Assembly: GCF_000685075.1 (NCBI RefSeq)
Contig: NZ_BAYD01000030.1
Location: 1 to 64,000, forward strand
From: Paraburkholderia oxyphila NBRC 105797
Lineage (GTDB): Bacteria; Pseudomonadota; Gammaproteobacteria; Burkholderiales; Burkholderiaceae
DNA length: 64,000 nucleotides
Direction of reading: 5' to 3'
The notes under the pieces are model-generated. The model was not told the DNA's origin and did no database searches. It saw only the letters and a list, made by a program, of their open reading frames with translations. This document shows positions 8,428 through 17,559 of this stretch, piece by piece (position 1 is the first letter of the stretch; each line of letters opens with the position of its first letter). Made by a program: the position numbers and the translations under genes.

Positions 8428-9906
8428 CCACCTCGGGTGATTGACGGCAAATCGGTGATCTGGCCAGGCATGAAGAATCTGCGGTTGAGGCAACCACTCG
8501 TCTGCCAGACGCTGAATACGCTGCCACGTCATCGTGTCCTTCTGACTGCGACGCCGGAGCGTCCGCCGCCAGATGTTCATAATGCCGTGCCTGAACGCAC
8601 GCAGCGACCGGATATTGGTCGGAACGGCATGGTACGCAAAGTAGCCCCGAACGATCTGCGCCAGCCAGCGCCCTTGTGAGGCGATCGGCTCGTGCATACG
8701 CAGGCGCATTTGCTCCTTGACCTGCTTGAGCTTCGCGCGCAGCCGGTCCTTGCGGCTCTTGCGCTTGAGCTGGAAACTGCCGTTGAGTGACGTTCCACTT
8801 ATGTGGGTGAAACCCAGATAAGCAAACGTCTCCGGCTTGCCCATGCCCTTACGCCTTCGCCGCTCGGCTGCATACCGACCAAACTCGAGCAGACGGGTCT
8901 TCTCCGGGTGCAGCGTGAGGTCGAATTCCTCCATGCGTTGCCGCAGTTCCTTCATCGGCAGCAGCGCATCTGCTTCGTACTGGAAGCCCACTACCGTATC
9001 GTCCGCGTACCGCGACACAATCACCGTGCCGCGGGCCCGCTGACGCCGCCAACGCTCTATCCACAAATCAAAGACATAGTGCAGATAGATGTTGGCGAGT
9101 AATGGGGAGATCACTGAACCCTGGGGCGTACCGGCCTGTACGGACATCAGCCTGCCATTGTCCAGCACCCCAGCATCAAGCCATTTGCCGATCAGGCGAA
9201 TGACTCTCGGGTCCGCCACCCGATGCTTTACGAAACGGATCAACCATTGCCTGTTGACGGTGTCGAAAAAGCTTCGAATGTCGGCGTCCAGAATCCAGTT
9301 CACCGGTCGCCACTGAATCGCGGCAGCCAATGCGTCGAGCGCATCATGCTGGTTACGACCCGGGCGAAACCCGTACGAGAAGCCGAGGAAGTCTTCCTCA
9401 TAAATGGCGTTCAGAACATCAATCATTACGCTCTGCACAAGCTTGTCTTCCAGTGCAGCTATACCCAACGGCCTGAGACCTCCGTCGCCCTTGGGAATAT
9501 AACGGCGCAGCACTGGCAGGGCACGGTAGCTCCCTGTGTGAACCCGCCTGTGCAGGTCCCGGAGATTGCTCTCCAGTCCCGCTTCATAGCTTTGCCACGT
9601 CATGCCATCAACTCCCGGCGCCGCCTTACGTTTGAGCGCATAGAACGCAGCGCTCAGCCGCTCGACTGTGACGTGGTGCAGCAACGTCGTGAAACGCATC
9701 TTCTTATGCTGTCTCGCCAACTGCCGTACGCGATCCAGTCCCTGTGACACGCTTCCCCGGTTCTGCGCCCGGCGCGTGTGATTCTGGTTCGCGTTTCCCT
9801 CGGTCCCCGCCCTTGGCTCCACCCACTCCGCAGCCGGTTTCCCGACCTTGTTCGCAGGCTTCTTCGCTACTACGGCGGAGTCTGACTTCTCACGTCCGTA
9901 CATCAT
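8413..9906 (-). CDS. ltrA: Group II intron reverse transcriptase/maturase
   Basis: The 497-aa intron-encoded protein assists splicing and copies the intron into new sites. Reverse transcriptase blocks are present: IPKGDGGLRPLGIA (137-150), SYGFRPGRNQHDAL (177-190), DADIRSFFDTV (208-218), AGTPQGSVISPLLANIYLH (258-276) and the catalytic YADD (300-303). A maturase region follows (WRRTLRRRSQ..MTWQRIQRL). No HNH endonuclease domain is seen after it, so this is an endonuclease-minus type. A GAGGAG sequence precedes the ATG at 9906. Its stop codon lies inside intron domain V. Confidence 0.95.
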   Translation of the reverse strand: MMYGREKSDSAVVAKKPANKVGKPAAEWVEPRAGTEGNANQNHTRRAQNRGSVSQGLDRVRQLARQHKKMRFTTLLHHVTVERLSAAFYALKRKAAPGVDGMTWQSYEAGLESNLRDLHRRVHTGSYRALPVLRRYIPKGDGGLRPLGIAALEDKLVQSVMIDVLNAIYEEDFLGFSYGFRPGRNQHDALDALAAAIQWRPVNWILDADIRSFFDTVNRQWLIRFVKHRVADPRVIRLIGKWLDAGVLDNGRLMSVQAGTPQGSVISPLLANIYLHYVFDLWIERWRRQRARGTVIVSRYADDTVVGFQYEADALLPMKELRQRMEEFDLTLHPEKTRLLEFGRYAAERRRRKGMGKPETFAYLGFTHISGTSLNGSFQLKRKSRKDRLRAKLKQVKEQMRLRMHEPIASQGRWLAQIVRGYFAYHAVPTNIRSLRAFRHGIMNIWRRTLRRRSQKDTMTWQRIQRLADEWLPQPQILHAWPDHRFAVNHPRWEPNA

Positions 9907-10268
9907 CGGCTTCGGCTCCTCACCTTCCCGACGCGGGCCTGGCTAATACCGCTACAACGCCAGGTCAGACGTGAGATCTCCCGGTTCCCGTGCAAGGCGC
10001 TTGCGTGCATGCCAGGTTCTGCGACCACGCCGGATCGGCAGGCACTCGCGATGTCGCGCCCGCTCGTATTGCCTTCCACGTACTGGAGCGCGTCGGCATC
10101 CGGGATATAAACCATTTCGTGGCTCCATGGCTGGCCTACACATTCCCCTGCCGACGCTTCGCTGACCTCCTCACGGATGCCCGCGCACGGCTCGGGGGCG
10201 ATGTGGCTCGCTATGCCTTCATCGTAGTGGACTCTCACCACCTACGCCTTGCCGGTCTCCCGGCGCAC

Positions 10269-10532
10269 CCAATAAGGATTCTCCACCCATTGCCAGACCA
10301 CTTCCTCGTCCGACAGATCGAACGCATGCTGGAGATACAACAAACCAGCAATCAGCCTCGGTGATGTGGCCGGCCGACCTTTGTGTGAGACGAAGCTCGC
10401 GCTCATCGACGCATTCAATCCATCCCAGTTGATCAGATCGGCCAGACGCACCAGCGGATGCTTCAGGTTGATCTGCTCGCGCAGAGGATGCCGGAACAAA
10501 TCGCCTTCGCTCACCGCTGTCTTCGGACCCAT
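10269..10532 (-). pseudogene. IS5-family transposase, 5' exon (split by group II intron)
   Basis: These 88 codons (MGPKTAVSEGDLFRHPLREQ onward) encode the N-terminal DUF772-type region of an IS5 transposase, with KGRPATSPRLIAGLLYLQHAFDLSDEEVVWQWVENPYW. The next base is the intron 5' end, and the open frame runs only eight more codons into the intron before a stop. The partner exon is 7296-8354. Both exon lengths are multiples of three, so splicing leaves the reading frame exact. Confidence 0.87.
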
Positions 10533-10653
10533 CCAGACCTCGACAGAATTTGCAGGAAACCACCCATAATCTGCCAGGATCCTGCAAATCCATCAACAAC
10601 TTTCCGCTCTAAACCCTTGCCGCACAGGGCTCTTCGAATTTTTCAGACCCGAC

Positions 10654-10832
10654 CAGTTAGCATCCAGCAGTCGCGGCGATACCGGCGCATCAATGCGCGC
10701 GCCCGCAGCGAGCCACCGCTTTATCCGTGGATCAAGCTCTTGGGACGGTGGCTTGAGCTTGCAGGCTTTGCAGCCGGGCAGCGCGTGAGGATCGAGGTCC
10801 ACCACGGCAGGCTCGTCATCACGCACGATTGA
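10654..10832 (+). pseudogene. SymE-like toxin remnant, 5' end missing
   Basis: The frame reads VSIQQSRRYRRINARARSEP, then PPLYPWIKLLGRWLELAGF and AAGQRVRIEVHHGRLVITHD before the stop. The pattern PW-x-[KR]-L-x-GRWLE-x-AGF-x-x-GQRV matches SymE-family proteins of type I toxin-antitoxin systems (SpoVT/AbrB-like fold). It begins at the right target duplication of the IS. Joining both IS flanks gives an in-frame TGA (the stop of the TPR gene) two codons upstream and no start codon, so it seems to have been a 5'-truncated fragment before the IS arrived. An ATG inside the IS (10458) makes a chimeric frame that is not believed. Confidence 0.6.
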
Positions 10833-10843
10833 AGTGCGCTGCA

Positions 10844-10878
10844 AACAATAAACCCAGCTCGAAGCTGGGTTTATTGTT
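10844..10878. terminator. Bidirectional hairpin between the symE remnant and cdiI
   Basis: A perfect 16-bp inverted repeat (10844-10859 with 10863-10878) has the three-base loop CGA. Its stem AATAAACCCAGCT / AGCTGGGTTTATT is A/T-rich at the base and G/C-rich at the top. It lies 7 bp past the cdiI stop codon on the minus strand and 11 bp past the symE-like stop on the plus strand, as expected for a shared terminator of converging transcripts. Confidence 0.8.
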
Positions 10879-10885
10879 CATGGCA

Positions 10886-11386
10886 CTACCGGAGCCAGAA
10901 TGGCTTGCCCTCCAAAGCGTCATACTCCGCGAGCGGCTTGTTCTTGTCCCGTGCAAAGCCGGCAAGGTCGGAGATCACCACTCGAACCGGCTGGTAAATA
11001 TTAAAAGCATCGAAGAATGACTTCGCAGAACCGCAGGCGCCCGCGAAGTTCTCGAAGTACTTGCTGAACACATCAGCCAATGTCGACTGCTCAGGATTCA
11101 GCCAGCTTTTCTCCGGGTTCGCAAGCATTGCCGCGTCCCACTCAACCGATGTCTTGGCTGGCCGTTTTGCAAATATCTCTCGCACTTGATCCATCATCGC
11201 CAATGCGGGCCCCAACTCCTCCCAGCGAAGGTAGCGCCGGTATAGGCGATCCGTCAGCAGGCTCCAGTCTTGCTCGTGGTTGGCCTCTTCCGTGTATGCA
11301 TTCAGGCAGTCGAAGAACAACGCAACATCTGGTGCGGGTCCGAGTTCATATATCGAATGCCCTCCATCAAATCCAATCTTTCTCAT
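10886..11386 (-). CDS. cdiI: Probable CDI immunity protein
   Basis: The 166-aa protein is soluble and acidic, with no signal peptide or membrane segment (MRKIGFDGGHSIYELGPAPD at the start). Its role is inferred from position: it follows the toxin-bearing end of cdiA, and its ATG overlaps the cdiA stop (TGATG), indicating translational coupling. By analogy with CDI systems it should bind and block the cognate CdiA-CT nuclease in the cytosol. The GTG three bases upstream (11389) is an alternative start. No similarity to a named immunity family was recognised. Its GC is lower than that of the core genes. Confidence 0.72.
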   Translation of the reverse strand: MRKIGFDGGHSIYELGPAPDVALFFDCLNAYTEEANHEQDWSLLTDRLYRRYLRWEELGPALAMMDQVREIFAKRPAKTSVEWDAAMLANPEKSWLNPEQSTLADVFSKYFENFAGACGSAKSFFDAFNIYQPVRVVISDLAGFARDKNKPLAEYDALEGKPFWLR

Positions 11387-14300
11387 CACTTAAACCTTAT
11401 GGATGTAGGACTAATAATCCCATTGGACTTCTGCACAATGCCTTGGATGATGGATATTTTCTGCGCATCTGTCACCACCTGACCACGCGTATCAATCACC
11501 ACCTGCTGCTGCATTCCATCAGGCAAGTTGGCTTGGCGCTGAATCACCTGCTTCGCAACGTTATCAACCAATCCGCTCGAATTCGTAGCGATATTGTAGT
11601 TCTTAACCTCGAAGCTCGAGCTTCCATCCTGCGCCACGAAGTCCGGCCGCACACTGCCTGAGGTGCCATAGGACACCTGCTTGCCGTCCTTGTAGCTCAC
11701 TTGCGGATCGTGCCCCGGACCAAGGTCCGAACCCACATCATTTTCCGACTGGCGCGGTGACGGGCGGTCACCACCACCGTCAGCGAACGTCGCATTACCC
11801 GGCCCATACCCCGCCACCGAACTGCTGGACGACATGCCCGCGTCCGTTGCCTGGCCCACCGCCGAATCAACCAGCACCGCTCCCGGACTCGCCGCCGGCG
11901 GCTTGCCGCCTCCTATGCCAACAACGGCGTTTGCACCGTTCGCAATACCCTGGGCTACCTGATCCGAATGCGGTTGCGCGATCTTGGCGTTTGCATCGGC
12001 TGCCGCCTGCGAACCGAACTGCCCGGCCCATCGCATCACGTCATCAACCGGATGACCGTAAGTATCCGCGAACCAGCCCGTCACGCTGTCGAGCAACTGG
12101 CTGCCCGTGCCGCCCTGGCCGCTGGCATTGCCAGAGCTCCGGTTATACAGGTCCGCATTCGACGCCGCCGCCGCACCCGCTCCGCCTCCAACCAGCGCAC
12201 CACCCAGCCCCGCCAGTACGTTCGCCGCTATATTTCCGGCCGTCATCGAACCGGTCGCACCACCAATATCGTCGGCCAGACCGTTCAGCTTGCCCGCAAA
12301 CGCCGACGCCACCCCAGCGCCCGCCGCTCCGGCCGCCGCCGATCCAATCCCGCCACCACCAAGACCACCAATCAGCGCGCCACCCGCAATATGCAGCTCC
12401 GTGCGGTTCGTCCCTCCCTCATCCCACGACTTCGCATCAGCCATCGCCGCGTTGTAGGCGTCCATGTCGCCCGCGTCCTTCGCCGTTTTCGCCGCATCCA
12501 GCGCATCGTCGCGCTTCTTGTCCGCATACGCCCCAATCCCCTGCGCCACCACCTGACCCGCCGCCTGCGCCGCCGCCATCGTGTCCGCCTGCTGGTTCAG
12601 GATGGCGTTCACGTCCGGCGTCTTCGACACCTGCCCGTTCGTGTCCGTCGTATCCCGGCTCAGGGTGGAGATGTCCTGCGTCTGGTGCGTCGGGTCCGTG
12701 AGGCTGATCGTCCCGGCACTGATGGCGCTACGCGTGGTGGCGCTCTGGTCCCCACTGTCGTTCTGCGCCATCATCGGCACCACGCCACCACTTCCCGGCA
12801 CCGACGCAGGACCCACCGCCTTGTCCGACACAGCGCCAGGCGACAGCCCATACGACCCGCCCATGCTGTTCGCGCTGTAGTGGCTCTTGTTCCCGATATC
12901 GCTGAACGTCAGCGTGCCCGTCGTCAGGCTGTTCTTTTCCGCATCCGCCGTGCTCGATATCACCGCTCCCGTCAGCCCCGTGTTCCCCTTCACGTTGACG
13001 TTAAAGCCACCGTCGCCCGCGTAAATCCCCGCCTGTTCGCCCACCTGTGCGTAATCGCCGTCCGCGTGACCCTTCTGCGCCGTCACGCTCGCATTCGCTC
13101 CGCCGTACTGGCTGATCGAGAACCCACCGCCTGCGCTGCTCTGATGCGCCGCGCTCGTGGTCGTATCCTGAATCGAGCTGATATTCAGGTTACCGCCAAC
13201 ATCGGCCGTCACCTGTTTTCCGGCTATTTGCGAACCCGTAATGTTCGTGTCGCCACCGCTTATGATCGTCGCGCTGTTCGCCGCGTTCACATGCGACGCG
13301 TTCTGCATCTGCGCATCGCTGTTCGCATCTCCGTGCGCGTTGCTCATCGCCGCCGACACACCAAACCCACCGCCCGTCGTCCACTGCACACCCACGCTCG
13401 CACTACTGCTGCTGTTCGAACTGCGGGTTTGATCAGTATCCGTCGCGTTTCTTATGTCGACCTGATTCTTCGCCGCCAGCACCACGTCGTTTGCGCTGAC
13501 ATTCGAACCGGCAACCGTCAGGTCACCCTGGGTTGCCACGAACGTGGCCGTACCGCCAGCCTGCACGTTCGAACCGCGGTTGATCGTCTGGTCTTCCGAC
13601 GACTGGCTCTGACTTTGGCTCGAGCCCACGCTGACCTGCACACCGATATCCGGCTTGCCCTTGCCGGTGATGGCGTTCTTCGCCCCGATGCCCGCGAGCG
13701 TCGCATCGCCCGCCGCCGCAATGGCGTGCAGGGCGCCCGCACGGTCATTGCCGCTGTCCACCGAGCGGCCAACGGCTTGCCCCTCCGAATACGCGTTGTT
13801 GATTGCATTGCCCATGCTGCCTGCGAGACCAATCGTCAGTCCGCTGCTGCTCGTCTTCTGCGTCTGCGCCTGATGCGCCGTATCGGTCGCCGCATCAATG
13901 ATCACGTTCGCCGCAGTGCCCGTGACATTACCGCCCGCCACAAGATCACTACCCGTGACATGCAGGTTGTTCCCCGCCTGAATCGAAAGATTGCCGTCAA
14001 TCGACCCAACCGTGCTCGCATTGTTCGTGACGCTCGATTGCCGGTCGGTCGTCGCAAGCTTGTTGCTGCCAACCGTCACCGTCAGGCCGCTCGTGCCAAG
14101 CCCCGTCGACTTTTCCTGATACGTGCCCGACGACTGCATGGTGTCCTGCGTCGTGGTGATGTTCACGTCATGCGCTGCGCTGAGCGCAACATCGTTCGTG
14201 CCGACGATGGTGCTGCCCGCCACGTTGATGTCGTTGCCGCTCGCAATCGACACGGCATCGGCCGAAACCAGGCTGCCCTGCGAGAGGGTCGTCGTGGTAT

Positions 14301-17300
14301 CGCGCGAGCTCGACACCTCCTTGCCGCTCACCACATTGCTGTGGCTATGCTGCTCCTGCGAATTATCGACATGCGTTTCGCTAGCCGCCCCAATATTCAC
14401 ATTACCCGTTGCCGCCAGCGTCGCCGTTCCCTTGTCGAGACTGATCGCGCTGCCCGTAACGTTGATATCCTTGCCCGACACCACGGTGAGCGAATTGCCT
14501 GCATTCAGCGTGGTCGCCGTAAGCGTGTCGTCGGACCGGTGCAGCGAGTCCGAATAACTGCCGTGGCTGTCGCTACCCGAACTGTTGCTGTCGATGGTCG
14601 AGGTGGCCTTCGCCGCCTCGAGCGTCACGTTGCCGTTCGCCGCGAGCGTGCCACCACCGCCCAGGTTGAGCTTCGCGCCCGTCGCCGTCAGGTCGCCGCC
14701 CACGCCGATCTGCGACACGCCGCCAACGGTCACCGAACTGCCCGTCACCTGGTTGATGTTCGTGTTCGACACCCCGTTCGCGCGCTCGACCACCTTCTGC
14801 TCGCCGGTCTGCACCGTGCCCAGATCCCAGTTGCCACCCACGGCCATGCCCAGGTTGCCGCCCACGTTCAGGCTGCCCGCGTGCTGCTCGAAGTTGCCGC
14901 CCGTCACGATTGCGGCGTCGCCCGCCACATTCACGCTCGCGAGGGAGCCGAGCGTGGTCATGGTCCGCGTCGCGCCTGTCGCGCTGATCTGGTCGACGCT
15001 CTTCGCGGCGGTATTGAGTATCAGGTCCCCGCCCGCGTTCAGCGCGAGGCTGCCGGCCCTCACGCTGGCCGACGTCAGGTCGATATTGCCGCTGGTCGTC
15101 AGCGACATCAGTCCGCCGCTTTGCAGCGCGCCGAACGCGTTGTCGATGGACTTGCCGTCGATCGACAGCGTGTTGCCCGCCTGCACCGTGCCGCTGTTCG
15201 TGAAGACCTGCGCGTTCTTGAGATCGATGTCGGTCGCCGCGATCAGCGGCCCGTTCATGTTCTGCTGGCTGGCCTTCGCGAGATAGACGACCGGCACCAG
15301 CACGGACTGCCCGTCGACGATCTCGGTCTGCATGATGACGACGTTGCTCGTGAGCGCCGCCACCTGCTCGGCCGACAGGCCCACGCCAAATGGCAGATTG
15401 AGCGATTGCGCGAGCGATGCGCCCGCGGCGAGCAGCGCCTGGTACATCGCCTGGGTGTCGGTGTACGGGCCGAGCACCGCCTTGCCGGTGAGCGACGTGA
15501 TCTGGTTGCGCACGAGCTGCTGCTCGTAGAAGCCATCGCCAAGGCGCTTTTCGGTGGTCTGCGGATTCAGGCCGATCTGCTGGAGGTAGTAGTCGCTCGA
15601 AATGAACGTCTTCTGGTTCGTGAAGGCCGGATTCGTCTCGATCAGGTAATCGGCCCCCGGAGTGCTCACAGGACGGAACAGGCCGCCCTGCGGGATCGTG
15701 AGGTTTTGCAGGACGTTCTGCGCCGTCGCGCTGGCAATGACCGGGTTGACCATGCCCGAGCCGCCGCCGACCGTGGCCGTCCCGGCGCTCGTGCCACCCG
15801 CATTGCCCTGGACTGAGGAGGCGCCGCCCGTATTCGTGCCGCTCGCGCTGCCCTGGATCGAGGACGTCCCTCCCGTCGTCGTACCGCTCGCGCTGCCGCC
15901 CGGCCCGCTGATCACCACTCCGGAGAGCGCCTGGCCGGGGGCGAGACCGAGTGACGGAATGCCCGCATTGCCGGCCGTGTTGTCGATACTGATGCCGGTG
16001 CCGGAAAGCGTGCCGCCCGCCACAAAGGTCGATTCATACCCCGGAAGCCCGTAATCGCGGATATCGGCCGGCGCCGCCTGCGTGTAGCCACCGGGCCGCG
16101 AGCCGATGAACGGCGCGTCGCCGAACGGGAGGGTCCAGTCCGCAATGCTGTGGTCGTAGTTCGTGTAGTGGTAGTAGCCGGAATACGTCACCTGAACTTC
16201 GGGCGCGGTTTGTCCCTGCCAGCTGTTCTGGTCGAGCGTGACCGGTGCCGTGATGTTGCCGACTGACGCGACCGCGCTCCAGTAGTTCTGGAACAGGCCC
16301 ACGTTCGTGGCGTCCAGGTTGCCGCCGGCAATGATCTGAGCCTGCGGACTGATCGACGCGATCAGGTTCGCCACCGCCACGCCCGTGTAGGTCGTGTACT
16401 GGTAGCCGCTGTTCCACTGGCCGCCGTGTGGCGGCGTAGTGAAAACGCCACCGATGGCATTGGGATCGCCGGTCAAGACCCAGCCGACATAGGGATGACC
16501 TGGATCGCATGCCGCCGCGACAATGGCCGTACACCCCGACATGCTGATGCCAAGCTGCTCCAGCAGCGCCGGATCGACCGGCTGCGTCAAGCCGGTCGTG
16601 GTCACAGCCGTCCGCGTGTTCGTCACCTGGGCGGCGTCGAGCTTCATGTCGCCCGCCGATTCGATCAGCCCCGACTGGTTACGGATCAGGTTGGCGCGGG
16701 TGTAGTTGCCGTTTGCATCCTTGCCGCCCGCCAGCACCACGTTACCCAGACCGTAGATCGCGGTGCTCGCCTGCGTATCGGTCATCGTGGTGTCGTCGCG
16801 GTTCTCGATATCGGCCGCGAGCAGCTCGAGCGTCCCGTTGCTGTCCGTTGCGCCAATCAGCGCGGTCGGCCCGAGATTCGTGATCGATTGCGTGGCATTG
16901 AGCGAGACGCTGCCCCCCACTATCACGCCCGTATTCTCCAGCGTGTTCGAGTGCGTGGTGAGCGTGCCGCCCGCCATCATCGTGCCACTGTTTTCGATAT
17001 CGCCCGCGTTGATGCCGAGGTTGTTCACCGCCTCCAGCAGCGCGCCATTGCTGAACGTGCCGGGCAGCGTAAAGGTGAGATCGTGGCCGGCGGCGAACTG
17101 CAGATCCGGCGTGGGCGCGAAATCGCCCTGGACGCTCACCGCGACGTCGTTGGCCGCGCTGTATGCGCCGCCGCCCGTGAGTGCCGCCGCATTGACGGAC
17201 AGGTCATGTGTCGCGCCGATCTGCCCGCTCGTGTTCGTGACCGCACCGGTCGTCGTAATCGCGACGTCACCGTTCGAGCCGGTCAGGTTGCCAATCTGGC

Positions 17301-17454
17301 CACTGCTGTTGTCGACGGTATCGCCTCGCACCGTGACGTTCGCGCCGCTCAACTGGCCGCCCTGCATATTCAGGAATGCAGAGGTATTGACGGTGACATT
17401 CCCGTTGCCAGTAATCACGCCACCTCGGTTGACGGTCTGACTGCCACCCTGCAC
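11386..17454 (-). CDS. cdiA: CdiA/haemagglutinin-repeat exoprotein, C-terminal segment with nuclease toxin
   Basis: This frame (2022 codons from the first ATG after a TAG at 17560) is the C-terminal two-thirds of one long cdiA gene. It has many FHA-type repeats (GNVTVNTSAFLNMQGG, AANGNVTLEAAKATS), a DUF637/pretoxin-like helical Ala/Gly region, and then NADLYN at 12142-12159, close to the Nx[E/Q]LYN border seen in Burkholderia CdiA. The 251 residues after it form the CdiA-CT. It ends in a PD-(D/E)XK-like core (VRPDF, then FEVKN), suggesting a DNase or tRNase delivered into neighbours. Expressed alone from 17454 it would lack a secretion signal. The stop overlaps cdiI. Confidence 0.85.
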   Translation of the reverse strand: MQGGSQTVNRGGVITGNGNVTVNTSAFLNMQGGQLSGANVTVRGDTVDNSSGQIGNLTGSNGDVAITTTGAVTNTSGQIGATHDLSVNAAALTGGGAYSAANDVAVSVQGDFAPTPDLQFAAGHDLTFTLPGTFSNGALLEAVNNLGINAGDIENSGTMMAGGTLTTHSNTLENTGVIVGGSVSLNATQSITNLGPTALIGATDSNGTLELLAADIENRDDTTMTDTQASTAIYGLGNVVLAGGKDANGNYTRANLIRNQSGLIESAGDMKLDAAQVTNTRTAVTTTGLTQPVDPALLEQLGISMSGCTAIVAAACDPGHPYVGWVLTGDPNAIGGVFTTPPHGGQWNSGYQYTTYTGVAVANLIASISPQAQIIAGGNLDATNVGLFQNYWSAVASVGNITAPVTLDQNSWQGQTAPEVQVTYSGYYHYTNYDHSIADWTLPFGDAPFIGSRPGGYTQAAPADIRDYGLPGYESTFVAGGTLSGTGISIDNTAGNAGIPSLGLAPGQALSGVVISGPGGSASGTTTGGTSSIQGSASGTNTGGASSVQGNAGGTSAGTATVGGGSGMVNPVIASATAQNVLQNLTIPQGGLFRPVSTPGADYLIETNPAFTNQKTFISSDYYLQQIGLNPQTTEKRLGDGFYEQQLVRNQITSLTGKAVLGPYTDTQAMYQALLAAGASLAQSLNLPFGVGLSAEQVAALTSNVVIMQTEIVDGQSVLVPVVYLAKASQQNMNGPLIAATDIDLKNAQVFTNSGTVQAGNTLSIDGKSIDNAFGALQSGGLMSLTTSGNIDLTSASVRAGSLALNAGGDLILNTAAKSVDQISATGATRTMTTLGSLASVNVAGDAAIVTGGNFEQHAGSLNVGGNLGMAVGGNWDLGTVQTGEQKVVERANGVSNTNINQVTGSSVTVGGVSQIGVGGDLTATGAKLNLGGGGTLAANGNVTLEAAKATSTIDSNSSGSDSHGSYSDSLHRSDDTLTATTLNAGNSLTVVSGKDINVTGSAISLDKGTATLAATGNVNIGAASETHVDNSQEQHSHSNVVSGKEVSSSRDTTTTLSQGSLVSADAVSIASGNDINVAGSTIVGTNDVALSAAHDVNITTTQDTMQSSGTYQEKSTGLGTSGLTVTVGSNKLATTDRQSSVTNNASTVGSIDGNLSIQAGNNLHVTGSDLVAGGNVTGTAANVIIDAATDTAHQAQTQKTSSSGLTIGLAGSMGNAINNAYSEGQAVGRSVDSGNDRAGALHAIAAAGDATLAGIGAKNAITGKGKPDIGVQVSVGSSQSQSQSSEDQTINRGSNVQAGGTATFVATQGDLTVAGSNVSANDVVLAAKNQVDIRNATDTDQTRSSNSSSSASVGVQWTTGGGFGVSAAMSNAHGDANSDAQMQNASHVNAANSATIISGGDTNITGSQIAGKQVTADVGGNLNISSIQDTTTSAAHQSSAGGGFSISQYGGANASVTAQKGHADGDYAQVGEQAGIYAGDGGFNVNVKGNTGLTGAVISSTADAEKNSLTTGTLTFSDIGNKSHYSANSMGGSYGLSPGAVSDKAVGPASVPGSGGVVPMMAQNDSGDQSATTRSAISAGTISLTDPTHQTQDISTLSRDTTDTNGQVSKTPDVNAILNQQADTMAAAQAAGQVVAQGIGAYADKKRDDALDAAKTAKDAGDMDAYNAAMADAKSWDEGGTNRTELHIAGGALIGGLGGGGIGSAAAGAAGAGVASAFAGKLNGLADDIGGATGSMTAGNIAANVLAGLGGALVGGGAGAAAASNADLYNRSSGNASGQGGTGSQLLDSVTGWFADTYGHPVDDVMRWAGQFGSQAAADANAKIAQPHSDQVAQGIANGANAVVGIGGGKPPAASPGAVLVDSAVGQATDAGMSSSSSVAGYGPGNATFADGGGDRPSPRQSENDVGSDLGPGHDPQVSYKDGKQVSYGTSGSVRPDFVAQDGSSSFEVKNYNIATNSSGLVDNVAKQVIQRQANLPDGMQQQVVIDTRGQVVTDAQKISIIQGIVQKSNGIISPTSIRFK

Positions 17455-17559
17455 GGTCGCATCGCCGCTGCCGAGGTCACTGATGAGGCCGTCCGTATTG
17501 TCGACGGACGCGGCCTGAACGACGAGTGTGCTCGTTTCGTCCGCCGTACCCGTGCCGGA

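Larger units (their letters stand above)
8355..10268 (-). ncRNA. Group II intron (self-splicing ribozyme and retroelement)
   Basis: This 1914-nt intron begins GTGCGCCGGGAG at 10268, fitting the GUGYG 5' consensus, and ends with domains V/VI and AAT at 8355. It encodes its own reverse transcriptase/maturase at 9906-8413, leaving about 360 nt of 5' ribozyme domains. A likely EBS1 (CCAGTA, 10086-10081) can pair with the last six bases of the 5' exon (TATTGG) with one G-U pair. It is inserted in the sense direction of the IS5 transposase between codons Trp88 and Gln89, and exact excision rejoins the frame. Confidence 0.88.
7258..10653 (-). mobile_element. IS5-family insertion sequence carrying a group II intron
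   Basis: The left end GTCCGGCCTGAATAATTCG (7258-7276) and the right end CGAATTTTTCAGACCCGAC (10635-10653) are imperfect terminal inverted repeats, matching at 15 of 19 positions. CAGTTA immediately outside both ends (7252-7257 and 10654-10659, each followed by G) is a target duplication, so the insertion was clean. The element is 3396 bp, of which 1914 bp is a group II intron. Without the intron it would be 1482 bp, normal for IS5 elements. The transposase reads on the minus strand. Confidence 0.88.

Noticed and set aside
8354-8471. Reading the IS5 transposase as a complete gene starting at 8471
   Set aside because: The first 39 residues are translated intron domains V/VI. The true N-terminus is the exon at 10269-10532.
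10458-10832. A 124-codon frame joining IS sequence to the SymE-like part
   Set aside because: The N-terminal half is antisense to the transposase and unlike SymE; only 10654-10832 has family character.
11968-15816. 1282-codon open frame on the plus strand opposite cdiA
   Set aside because: It is a mirror of the repetitive GC-rich cdiA frame: Arg/His-rich, no domain, no ribosome site. The minus strand has clear FHA repeats.
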